DNA of 64,000 nucleotides. It comes from Terriglobus sp. RCC_193 (lineage in GTDB: Bacteria; Acidobacteriota; Terriglobia; Terriglobales; Acidobacteriaceae). The DNA lies in assembly GCF_041355105.1 (NCBI RefSeq), contig NZ_JBFUPK010000001.1, positions 744,001 through 808,000 on the forward strand, in the 5' to 3' direction. Position numbers and translations under genes: made by a program. Shown here one piece after another: positions 27,131-34,677 of the stretch. The notes beneath the pieces are model-generated. The model had not been told where the DNA came from. It did not search any database and saw only the letters and a list, made by a program, of their open reading frames with translations. The stretch's first letter is position 1. The number at the start of each line of letters is the position of its first letter.

Positions 27131-28339
27131 TCAAGCAGGAGGACGTACCGTCCAGAGTGCGGGCTGCCGCATGGGAAACGTTCGCAGCAACTCTGGCTTC
27201 TTCGGTTTTATGGGCAAACGCTTCCACAACGCAATGTATTCCGAACGGCTGTATGCACGCCCTGCAAGCAGAAGACTCGGCTGTCGCACGGGCCAGTCCG
27301 TGAAGTGTTCCGCGTCCGAGGGAAATTTCCATGCGCCACGGTTCAGCAGCACCGGAAACAGCCATGCTGCTGCCGATCGCATGCCGCGTCCATCCTGCAG
27401 ATTGAAGTCCCACAGACGATCCAACGGCGAAGAAACCGCCTCGCATGTCATCGACAGGCAATCCAGCGTGAAGATGGAGGCGGCATAAGCATCGGGGCCA
27501 TGGAGTTCCAGGGGGAACTGACCATCAAGATTCATTTCGCGCAGCAACTTGTCGCGGAAGCGATGCAGGCAATCCAGTTGCAGTGCGCCATTGCGTGTGA
27601 AGCGCGCCATCTCCGCGGCTTGCAGCGTCCAGCAAATGGCGGTGCGATCCTTCATCTCGCGTGCAATGAAGCCCGGTTTGCTCTCGTTCATCCATGTAGC
27701 GAAGTCGGTAAACCATTGGCGCAGAGCGGCAGCTTCCTCGTCCGTTGCCGCGCCATTGTAGGCGCATAGAAACGCAGCGCAGCGAGCCGTTTCCGCGAGC
27801 ATCACGGTGTCTTCGATACCGCGATAACTGCCGTTTGTGGAAGGCGGAATGCAGGCGGCATGGTCGAGATTCGGTTCCATGCGGGTATCGGCGTTGATAA
27901 ACCAGGCACGCAGATGATTTAAGGCATGCTGTGCATACTTCGCTTCTGATGTGAGCCGCCACGCAGCAACACAGGCCGCCACCGTGCCATTCATCTGGAC
28001 CAGCGCATCGCGATGCTGAGAAAACGCCGCGGGGTTGGAGTACCCAGGGCGATGTTCAAAGTGATCGTCCCCTGTGGCGAACCACTCAGTGTCCTCCGAA
28101 AAATACACATGAGGACTTGCCAGCTTCTTAGGCGCAGGCAGAGACGTAATGGTCTGCGGCGGCAGTCTGAGAGCTTCGGCTGCGGCGGCAAGAATGTTGT
28201 CGCGATCGTATTCCGCGACATTGAAATGAAGGTTCTCTACGGATTGGCTCCGCATTCTCAGCGAATATGCGCAACCGGCGGCGGCCATTCCGGTGAGGAA
28301 CGTACGGCGGGAGAGCGCAATGCGAGAGTGGGGGAGCAT
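27131..28339 (-). CDS. Tat-exported alginate lyase/heparinase-like protein
   Basis: A 402-residue protein with a twin-arginine signal (S-R-R-T-F-L-T-G at about 9-16) followed by an all-helical domain resembling the (alpha/alpha)6 barrel of alginate lyase (PF05426) proteins. Supporting segments are M-N-G-T-V-A-A-C-V-A-A-W, T-N-G-S-Y-R-G-I-E-D-T and W-F-T-D-F-A-T-W. The polysaccharide is not predictable; the neighbouring GH20 and NagA suggest an amino-sugar polymer rather than alginate. I chose ATG 28339 so that the Tat signal lies near the N-terminus; an in-frame TTG at 28372 is possible. It is the first gene of the four-gene amino-sugar operon. Confidence 0.7.
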   Translation of the reverse strand: MLPHSRIALSRRTFLTGMAAAGCAYSLRMRSQSVENLHFNVAEYDRDNILAAAAEALRLPPQTITSLPAPKKLASPHVYFSEDTEWFATGDDHFEHRPGYSNPAAFSQHRDALVQMNGTVAACVAAWRLTSEAKYAQHALNHLRAWFINADTRMEPNLDHAACIPPSTNGSYRGIEDTVMLAETARCAAFLCAYNGAATDEEAAALRQWFTDFATWMNESKPGFIAREMKDRTAICWTLQAAEMARFTRNGALQLDCLHRFRDKLLREMNLDGQFPLELHGPDAYAASIFTLDCLSMTCEAVSSPLDRLWDFNLQDGRGMRSAAAWLFPVLLNRGAWKFPSDAEHFTDWPVRQPSLLLAGRAYSRSEYIALWKRLPIKPKKPELLRTFPMRQPALWTVRPPA

Positions 28340-28515
28340 GGTGCCGACGAGCCTATCACCTTCGCGAGCCAATAGGCGGCGACTCAGCTATTTCTGACGC
28401 TTACACGTCTCAATCCGAAAGGTTTGCAGCTAAACCACGATATGCGAGCATCCGCGACACCGCCTCTGCTAGCATCGTTCCAACCGCCTTTCCAGGAGCC
28501 GGCAGACCAGCCCCT

Positions 28516-29475
28516 ATGCCGTTCATCACGCCGCAGGAAAACGCAAGCGAACCCGTGCCGGCGGAGGCAGCGGAAAAGCTCAGTAAGCTCAGTGAAGCAC
28601 CTGGCGAGCGAGAGCTTTGGCCCGATCCGGTGGAGGGCGGCTCCGCGGCACAATTTATGGAACTGCTGCGTTATCTGACACAGACAGACGTGCATACCTA
28701 CGCCTTTTCTGTCGCCGCTAACGTGATCCTGTCGCTGTTCCCATTTATCGTTCTGTTGCTCACGCTGTCGCGCAATGTTTTCCATTCGCAGCAGATGGCG
28801 AATGTTGTCGGCGAACTGATGCACAGCTACCTGCCAACAGGGCAGGACTTCGTGATGCGCAACATGAATCTGCTGGCCCATCCTCACAAGGGCGTGCAGA
28901 TCTTCTCGGTGATCATGTTGTTCGTCAGCAGCACGGGCGTGTTTCTGCCGCTGGAAGTGGCTTTGAACAACGTGTGGCGAGCTCCAAAGAACCGCAGTTA
29001 TCTTGGTAACCAGGTTGTTTCGCTGGGACTGGCAGTCTCTGTTGGCCTGCTTGCCATGTTTTCGGTGGCCATGTCGACGGCGCAGAAAGCCGTACTCGGT
29101 TTCGTGTTCTTTGGCCATACCAACAACGTGTTTTACACCGCACTGTCGAGCGGGTTTCTCAGCGTTGTGGCCACCATCAGTTCCATTGGCATCTTTTTCC
29201 TGATCTACTGGATTCTGCCCAATCGCAAAATTCCCGCAAGGGCTGTACTTCCAACGGCGATTGTGACGGGATTGCTCTGGGAAGGGGCAAAGTATCTGTA
29301 TATCTTCACTTTGCCGCATCTCGATCTTGAAAATGTCTACGGACCGTTTTACATCTCGGTGGGTCTGATGCTCTGGGCATTTCTGAGCGGCCTGCTGCTG
29401 CTGGCGGGGGCACATTTCTCTGCAACACGGTACGCAATGCGTGTGGCTGCTCTGCAGGCACGGAAGGAGTCGTAA
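28516..29475 (+). CDS. YihY/virulence factor BrkB family membrane protein
   Basis: A 319-residue inner-membrane protein of the YihY family (often annotated ribonuclease BN or BrkB, though the nuclease assignment is known to be wrong). About 50 hydrophilic N-terminal residues precede six hydrophobic segments. The conserved S-L-F-P-F-I, P-N-R-K-I-P and Y-G-P-F-Y-I-S-V-G-L motifs are present. The function of the family is unknown. The nearest AGGAG is 17 nt before the ATG, so the start is less certain. The phosphatase gene begins 3 nt after the stop and its ribosome site lies inside this gene, so the two are coupled. Confidence 0.85.
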   Translation: MPFITPQENASEPVPAEAAEKLSKLSEAPGERELWPDPVEGGSAAQFMELLRYLTQTDVHTYAFSVAANVILSLFPFIVLLLTLSRNVFHSQQMANVVGELMHSYLPTGQDFVMRNMNLLAHPHKGVQIFSVIMLFVSSTGVFLPLEVALNNVWRAPKNRSYLGNQVVSLGLAVSVGLLAMFSVAMSTAQKAVLGFVFFGHTNNVFYTALSSGFLSVVATISSIGIFFLIYWILPNRKIPARAVLPTAIVTGLLWEGAKYLYIFTLPHLDLENVYGPFYISVGLMLWAFLSGLLLLAGAHFSATRYAMRVAALQARKES

Positions 29476-29478
29476 GGC

Positions 29479-31701
29479 ATGCCGCTGATCCTTCGTCCGC
29501 GCCAGCAGAACAGCATGTCTGACCCGCTCTACGCCACCACGAGCGCGCCTCTCTCTGCAAATGTTTCGCATTTTCCTTTGTATCTGCGGATCCTGTGGGG
29601 TATCACTGCGCTGCTGATCGTTCTGGCATTTCTTCCGGGGACATTGGGTGATCGGACATTTCTTCTTCGTTGGGGTGCACTGGCTGTCACGCTGATTGTG
29701 ACCGTGCCTTACCTATACCGCGCGACGAAACACGGCTTGCTGTGGCGGCTGAGAAACAAGCTGATTCTTACCTACCTGCTGATTGGTCTCACGCCGGTCG
29801 TGCTTTTCTGCACGCTGGTGTTCCTCTCTGCCTATGTGGCGGCAGGGCAGTTTGCGGTCCATCTGGCATCGCAACATCTGCAGCTCCAACTGGACAACAT
29901 GGGTACCAGCGATGCGGGCTTCGCATTTTCTCTTGCGCACCGCGTGGAACAGGGAGCAACAGCCGCCGATCTGGGACAGGGGAGAGATGAGGGGCGGACT
30001 CAGAGCACTGCTGCAGGGGGGCGCGCCGCTACCACAACCACTCCGAAGCCTGTGGGACAGCCCGCAGGAGCAACGCCGTCCCAGGTTGCGCGTCCTCCGG
30101 GACTTCGACAGCGTTCGGTGTACCTGGATGATCAGGAGATAGAGTTTCGCGATTTCATGGGCAATGCGCGCAGTCCCATGCGCCTGTCGCCGTGGATTAA
30201 ACAACGTCGCGGCGGACAGCTCAAAGTCTTCGCGGAAGACGGCGGTGTCTTGTACATGGCCGTGGTGGATCGCGTGGCCGCGGGTAAAGACCACATGATC
30301 ACCGTGATTGGAAGCATGCCTGTTACGCAACCGCTGCTCTCCAACGTGGCCAAGGGGCTGGGACAGGTGACGTTGCTGCCTGGGGTGGTGGAAGATGCGG
30401 CATCCGGCAGCGTGCGTTCCAACACAAAGCAGCAGCGGCTTGCCGGTGGCGTGCGCCCGACGTCTGTCAACCTGCTGGATTACCAGGTGGTGTTTCGCTC
30501 GCGGCTGCCGGTCCTGAACTGGGAAGGTGGCGAGATACGACCGGTGCCTCTGGTCGTCACTTCGCGCCCCTCTGTGCTTTTCCAGCAGCTCTTTGGCGCG
30601 GGTCTAACCAACTCCATTACCGACGCAGTTCGGTTCTCCTTCATCGCAGTCTGCATCATCTTCGCGTTGCTGGAGATATTTGCGTTCTACGTTGCCATGC
30701 GCCTGACGCGCTCCATGACCAGCTCAGTGGAAGACCTGTATGCGGCAACGCTTTCCATTGACAGTGGCGACCTGTCGCATCGCATCCATGTGCAGCAGGA
30801 CGACCAGCTTGCAGACCTGGGACGATCGTTTAATCGTATGGCGTGGTCGCTGGGCCGGCTGATTGAAGAGCAGAAGGAAAAGGAGCGCATGCAGAGTGAA
30901 CTCAGCATTGCGCATGAGGTGCAGGCCAACCTCTTTCCGCATTCGCTTTCCGGTATCCCATCACTGCAGCTTCATGGCCTCAGCCGCCCGGCTCGCACGG
31001 TTTCCGGCGATTACTATGACTTCCTGATCTTTCATGACGATCCGGATCAGCCCAGGAAAGTCACTGGCATGGGGCTGGCGCTTGGCGATATCAGCGGCAA
31101 AGGCATCTCTGCAGCGTTGCTGATGTCGACGCTTCATGCGGCCGTGCGTGCCTATCGTTTTGCCAGCGAAGAGCTGTTCGCCGAAGAAGCCCGCAGCGTC
31201 ACGCATCAGCTGTCGCTGGAATGCGGAGAACTCTTTGAATCGCCTGCACGTATCCTGGCGCTTCTCAATCGCCATCTCTACCGTTCGACGCAGCCGGAAA
31301 AGTACGCGACGCTGTTCCTCTCGCACTATGACGACCGCAGCGGACGCCTCACGTATTCCAATGCGGGGCAGCTTCCGCCCTTTGTGATGAAGCCGGATGG
31401 CAGCGTACGCGCACTTGATAAGGGTGGCACCGTGGTCGGCCTGATGGATGGTATGCGCTACGACCAGGAGACCGTGCAGTTAGAAAGCGGCGACCTGCTC
31501 ATTGCGTATTCCGATGGTGTGACCGAGCCGGAAAATGATTTCGGCGAGTTTGGCGAAGACCGCCTGTTGGATGTGGTCCGCGCCAACCGTGATCAGCCGC
31601 TGGAAGTCATCTCAACCGAAGTGATGGCAGCGCTGGACGCATGGATCGGTGGCGCCGAACAGCCGGACGACATCACCCTGGTGTTGGCGCGCAAGGTTTA
31701 G
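29479..31701 (+). CDS. Membrane-anchored SpoIIE-type PP2C serine phosphatase with HAMP
   Basis: A 740-residue sensor phosphatase expected to dephosphorylate an anti-sigma antagonist or another phosphoprotein. Membrane segments lie in the first 130 residues and near 385-405. An extracytoplasmic sensing region between them contains a low-complexity Gly/Thr/Pro stretch (about 165-205). A HAMP domain (about 408-462) and a short coiled coil lead to the catalytic domain (about 480-740), with S-G-D-Y-Y-D near 507, the metal aspartate in L-G-D-I-S-G-K-G and a C-terminal Q-P-D-D-I-T. AAGGAG inside the end of the YihY gene serves the ATG at 29479. No anti-sigma factor, STAS protein or RsbW-like kinase is adjacent. 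Confidence 0.9.
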   Translation: MPLILRPRQQNSMSDPLYATTSAPLSANVSHFPLYLRILWGITALLIVLAFLPGTLGDRTFLLRWGALAVTLIVTVPYLYRATKHGLLWRLRNKLILTYLLIGLTPVVLFCTLVFLSAYVAAGQFAVHLASQHLQLQLDNMGTSDAGFAFSLAHRVEQGATAADLGQGRDEGRTQSTAAGGRAATTTTPKPVGQPAGATPSQVARPPGLRQRSVYLDDQEIEFRDFMGNARSPMRLSPWIKQRRGGQLKVFAEDGGVLYMAVVDRVAAGKDHMITVIGSMPVTQPLLSNVAKGLGQVTLLPGVVEDAASGSVRSNTKQQRLAGGVRPTSVNLLDYQVVFRSRLPVLNWEGGEIRPVPLVVTSRPSVLFQQLFGAGLTNSITDAVRFSFIAVCIIFALLEIFAFYVAMRLTRSMTSSVEDLYAATLSIDSGDLSHRIHVQQDDQLADLGRSFNRMAWSLGRLIEEQKEKERMQSELSIAHEVQANLFPHSLSGIPSLQLHGLSRPARTVSGDYYDFLIFHDDPDQPRKVTGMGLALGDISGKGISAALLMSTLHAAVRAYRFASEELFAEEARSVTHQLSLECGELFESPARILALLNRHLYRSTQPEKYATLFLSHYDDRSGRLTYSNAGQLPPFVMKPDGSVRALDKGGTVVGLMDGMRYDQETVQLESGDLLIAYSDGVTEPENDFGEFGEDRLLDVVRANRDQPLEVISTEVMAALDAWIGGAEQPDDITLVLARKV

Positions 31702-31777
31702 ATCAGACCGCAGCATCGCGCGGGATGTTTCGTAATCAAGTGCCATTGAGAGTACCGCTCGTGTTACCTGCTCAACT

Positions 31778-31812
31778 GTCAATATTGACTGGTTTATACG
31801 AGTTTTTACCGT
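31778..31812 (+). promoter_or_regulatory. Candidate promoter and palindromic operator of the PAP2 gene
   Basis: TTGACT (31785-31790) and TACCGT (31807-31812) are 16 bp apart. A perfect 12-bp palindrome GTCAATATTGAC (31778-31789) overlaps the -35 element, a typical repressor or activator position. Confidence 0.4.
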
Positions 31813-31885
31813 GTTAGACTCCGCGTCGAAAGTCGATTCGCAGCGTTTTCGTCAAATGTTTTTTTTGACACAGGAGTTTTCCCTC

Positions 31886-32710
31886 GTGCGATTGAATCTT
31901 TACAAAACAGCATTTCTGTCAGTCTTCGCGGTAAGTTTGGGGAGCGCACTTCCAACAGCAGCGCAAAGCGCCCCGGCGCCGAAAGTCACGGACCCACATT
32001 TCAAGCTTGCTCCCGGATACCTGCCGCCGAAAGAGCTGCCGAACAGCCTTGATCTGCTCGGGCCGCCGCCTGCTGCTGGAAGCGCTGCATTGGCTCGCGA
32101 CGAGGAAGCAAGGACAGCAACCATTCCGCTCCGCGGCACACCGCGCGACGAATTGGCACGACTGGATGCAGACCTGAGGTTCCCGCAGCCTGCGAAGAAC
32201 TTTTCCTGTGCGATGGGCATGGCAATCAACGAGAAAACCACGCCGCACCTCTATCGTCTGATGGAACGAGTTCTCACGGATGCAGGCTTGTCCACCTATG
32301 GCGTCAAGAACACTTACAACCGGACACGTCCGTTCGTTGTTCATGATGAAGGCACCTGCTTTCCAGAACAGGAACCGTTGTTACGCAATGACGGCTCCTA
32401 TCCTTCCGGCCATACTGCAGTCGGTTGGGCATGGGCGCTTGTGCTGGCTGAGATCAATCCCGACCGCGAGAATATCTTGTTGAAGCGCGGGATCGAATTT
32501 GGTCAAAGCCGCGTGATCTGCGATGCACATTGGCAAAGCGACGTCGATGCTGGACGGATCATGGGGGCCGCAACAGTCGCCCGTTTACACGCGAATCCGG
32601 AATTTCGTGCTGACGTCAGGGCTGCGATCAAAGAGGTCAAGGCAGCGCAGACAAAGGGAGCTGCGCAACTGAACTGCGCAACGGAAGAAGCGGCTCTGGC
32701 GATCCACTAA
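31886..32710 (+). CDS. Secreted class A (PhoN-type) acid phosphatase, PAP2 superfamily
   Basis: This periplasmic non-specific phosphomonoesterase has the complete three-part phosphatase signature: K-N-T-Y-N-R-T-R-P, P-S-G-H-T and S-R-V-I-C-D-A-H-W-Q-S-D. I place the start at GTG 31886. CAGGAG lies 9 nt upstream, and this start gives a good signal peptide (residues 1-27, ending T-A-A-Q-S). The open frame extends upstream to an ATG at 31811, but that extension looks non-coding. The mature protein is about 247 residues, normal for the family. It stands alone between SpoIIE-type and MscS genes and may scavenge phosphate; polyphosphate kinase lies 6 kb away. Confidence 0.92.
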   Translation: MRLNLYKTAFLSVFAVSLGSALPTAAQSAPAPKVTDPHFKLAPGYLPPKELPNSLDLLGPPPAAGSAALARDEEARTATIPLRGTPRDELARLDADLRFPQPAKNFSCAMGMAINEKTTPHLYRLMERVLTDAGLSTYGVKNTYNRTRPFVVHDEGTCFPEQEPLLRNDGSYPSGHTAVGWAWALVLAEINPDRENILLKRGIEFGQSRVICDAHWQSDVDAGRIMGAATVARLHANPEFRADVRAAIKEVKAAQTKGAAQLNCATEEAALAIH

Positions 32711-32755
32711 AGCTTCCGGATACCGGGACTAGAGAGTTGCCCAAATCAGCGATTC

Positions 32756-32789
32756 GTGGGAGCAGCAGATTTCATCCTGCCGCTCCCAC
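32756..32789. terminator. Stem-loop between the PAP2 and mscS genes
   Basis: A 13-nt arm pair (32756-32768 with 32777-32789, one mismatch) lies between converging genes. No clear T-run follows, so termination is inferred from strength and place. Confidence 0.55.
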
Positions 32790-32802
32790 ACTCTTGGAAA
32801 CG

Positions 32803-33768
32803 CTAGTTTCCCGTGATCGAAACAGGAGGCTGCGCCAATGTCGGATCGCCCTTCGCCTGCATGACAACCGTGCTGGTGGTTGGAAGGCCCAGCGGGATGC
32901 CTTCTTTATCAAATGCCAGCAGCACCCTGCGCCGAAGCGCGCGAAGGATGGGGTCTTTCTTGTTTGCCTTGACGCGAATGTTGACGGGGTAAATCACCTC
33001 GCGCCCATTGATCTTGTCCACACCGAGGATGTCCGGATCGGCAATGGCAACATCCTGAAACTCATCATCCTTCCGCACTTCCATGGCGACTGTCTTGAGC
33101 ACGGCCATCACCCGGTCTGGATCGGCGGATGCATCCACTGCCACATTCAGGGTTGCAACGGAATACTCTCGCGAGAGATTGGACACGGTTGCGATCTGCG
33201 AATTCGGAATAAAGTTCAGGGTGCCATCGCCGGATCGCAACGTTGTCGAGCGAAGCGTCAGGTCCTCCACCGTTCCGGTCAACCCGGCGATCGTAACCAC
33301 GTCGCCCACGTTGAACTGGTCTTCCACCAGGATGAAGACGCCGTTCAACATGTCTTTGAACATGCTCTGCGCGCCAAAAGAAATACCCAGGCCCACCACA
33401 CCGGCGGAAGCCAGAAGCGGCTTCAGGTCAATGTTGAACAACTGCAGGATCTGCAGCAGGGCAATGAAGCCGATCAGGCCATAGCAAGTGGCGCGCAGGA
33501 TCGCCGCCATTGTCCGTAACTGCGATGCCCGCTGGGTTCCGGGATACGCGTCGGCAATGCGGCGCATGCGCTTCACAAAAAACGTGACGATGTACTGAAG
33601 CACAAACGCCATCAGCAGGATGACGACGAGTTTCGGCACGTCAGAGCGAACGAAGTCCACAATGTCGGCGTGCCAGCTCTGTCCCAGATCGTGGAACGTT
33701 TCCGGAGGATGGGACTCTGCCGGTTGCTTGGTGGCAGCCGCCAGGAGAAGAGCGAAAAGAGGCATCAT
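32803..33768 (-). CDS. Small-conductance mechanosensitive channel, MscS family
   Basis: A 321-residue inner-membrane channel that should open on hypo-osmotic shock. An N-terminal hydrophobic or signal-like segment is followed by helices near 55-75 and 100-125. The pore-lining TM3 reads L-A-S-A-G-V-V-G-L-G-I-S-F-G-A-Q and is followed by the beta domain (F-N-V-G-D-V-V, V-E-D-L-T-L-R-S-T) and a cytoplasmic C-terminal domain. I place the start at ATG 33768, the first of two adjacent ATGs, with AAGGAC 8 nt upstream; the open frame extends 38 codons further into a region where the next gene's promoter lies. Confidence 0.9.
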   Translation of the reverse strand: MMPLFALLLAAATKQPAESHPPETFHDLGQSWHADIVDFVRSDVPKLVVILLMAFVLQYIVTFFVKRMRRIADAYPGTQRASQLRTMAAILRATCYGLIGFIALLQILQLFNIDLKPLLASAGVVGLGISFGAQSMFKDMLNGVFILVEDQFNVGDVVTIAGLTGTVEDLTLRSTTLRSGDGTLNFIPNSQIATVSNLSREYSVATLNVAVDASADPDRVMAVLKTVAMEVRKDDEFQDVAIADPDILGVDKINGREVIYPVNIRVKANKKDPILRALRRRVLLAFDKEGIPLGLPTTSTVVMQAKGDPTLAQPPVSITGN

Positions 33769-33784
33769 GCTCAAAATGTCCTTC

Positions 33785-33812
33785 TTGCGGCAGATGCCGC
33801 CGGGGGTACAAT
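33785..33812 (+). promoter_or_regulatory. Candidate promoter of the small coiled-coil gene pair
   Basis: TTGCGG (33785-33790) and TACAAT (33807-33812) are separated by 16 bp on the plus strand, implying a leader of about 88 nt to the ATG at 33907. Confidence 0.4.
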
Positions 33813-33906
33813 CAGGCCAAACCAGCAACCCTGATCTCTTTAAGAATGGCGCACAGACCCGGGCGCTGCAACCTATTCGCATACTCCCGCAGGAGAGGGT
33901 GTCCCT

Positions 33907-34293
33907 ATGACGATAACGGCACGGCTGCTCTTGTTCGGATGCGTGGCTGCATTCTCTGTTCCGGTTGCGGCGCAGAGCAACAGTAATCCTGCGAATGCAA
34001 CGGGCAATCCTGGCACGGCTTACAACCCTGCCAACCCTGCCAATTCAGGGCTGCCGCGCAGCACCGTGGATGAAAACGGATTAGACCTGGACCCCGCCGT
34101 GGTTCATCGCCGGGATGAAGTTCGCAAACTGGAGCGAAAGAAGCGTATGGTGGACAACGCCAATCGGCTGCTGGCTCTGACGCAACAGCTTCGAGCGGAT
34201 CTTCAGGGGCGCGAAGCAACCCCGGAGGACCAGAAACGACTCGATGAGATTGCCCGGCTGGCGCGCCAGGTGAAGGACCAGATGCGCAACTAG
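33907..34293 (+). CDS. Small secreted coiled-coil protein (first of a tandem pair)
   Basis: I do not recognise a family. The 128-residue product has a signal peptide (1-23, ending V-A-A-Q-S), an Asn/Pro-rich spacer (24-58) and a charged helical region (about 65-128) with heptad-like spacing. It ends in I-A-R-L-A-R-Q-V-K-D-Q-M-R. GGAGAGG precedes the ATG by about 8 nt, so expression looks real. The next gene, 21 nt downstream, encodes a related helical C-terminus. The two probably arose by duplication and may form a periplasmic hetero-coil. Confidence 0.75.
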   Translation: MTITARLLLFGCVAAFSVPVAAQSNSNPANATGNPGTAYNPANPANSGLPRSTVDENGLDLDPAVVHRRDEVRKLERKKRMVDNANRLLALTQQLRADLQGREATPEDQKRLDEIARLARQVKDQMRN

Positions 34294-34314
34294 CACGCGC
34301 ACCTGGGGGACCGC

Positions 34315-34674
34315 ATGACGACGAAGATGTGCCGCCGTTACGGACCATTGTGTGGATGGTGTGGGATGTTGAGGTACATTCATTTCGCAGCATTTGCTGT
34401 GGGTGTATTGATTACCGTTTCGATGAACTCGGCCCGCGCGCAGAACATCGAAACGGTCGCAATGAAAAAAATGGCAAATTCACAGGCGCAATTGGCTGCA
34501 ACCGATCGCCAGAAGAAGATGCTTGCGGACGCCGAGGAGCTTCTGGCGAAGGCGCAGCAATTGAAAGTCGCAGTGGATCAGACCCGCAAGGATGAACTCT
34601 CCATTGAGGTCATCCGGCAGGCAGATGAAATTGAGAAGCTGGCAAAGTCCGTAAAAAACCGGATGCGGCAGTAG
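34315..34674 (+). CDS. Small secreted coiled-coil protein (second of a tandem pair)
   Basis: The 119-residue product has a long basic N-region, a hydrophobic signal segment (about 18-43, ending A-R-A-Q) and a charged helix. Its C-terminus, I-E-K-L-A-K-S-V-K-N-R-M-R-Q, aligns with the end of the preceding protein. K-K-M-L-A-D-A-E-E-L-L likewise aligns with K-R-M-V-D-N-A-N-R-L-L. It lacks the Asn/Pro-rich spacer. GGGGGA lies 5 nt before ATG 34315; an in-frame ATG at 34366 would give a shorter signal peptide. The gene ends 3 nt before the stop of the converging subtilase gene, with no terminator between. Function unknown. Confidence 0.72.
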   Translation: MTTKMCRRYGPLCGWCGMLRYIHFAAFAVGVLITVSMNSARAQNIETVAMKKMANSQAQLAATDRQKKMLADAEELLAKAQQLKVAVDQTRKDELSIEVIRQADEIEKLAKSVKNRMRQ

Positions 34675-34677
34675 GCA

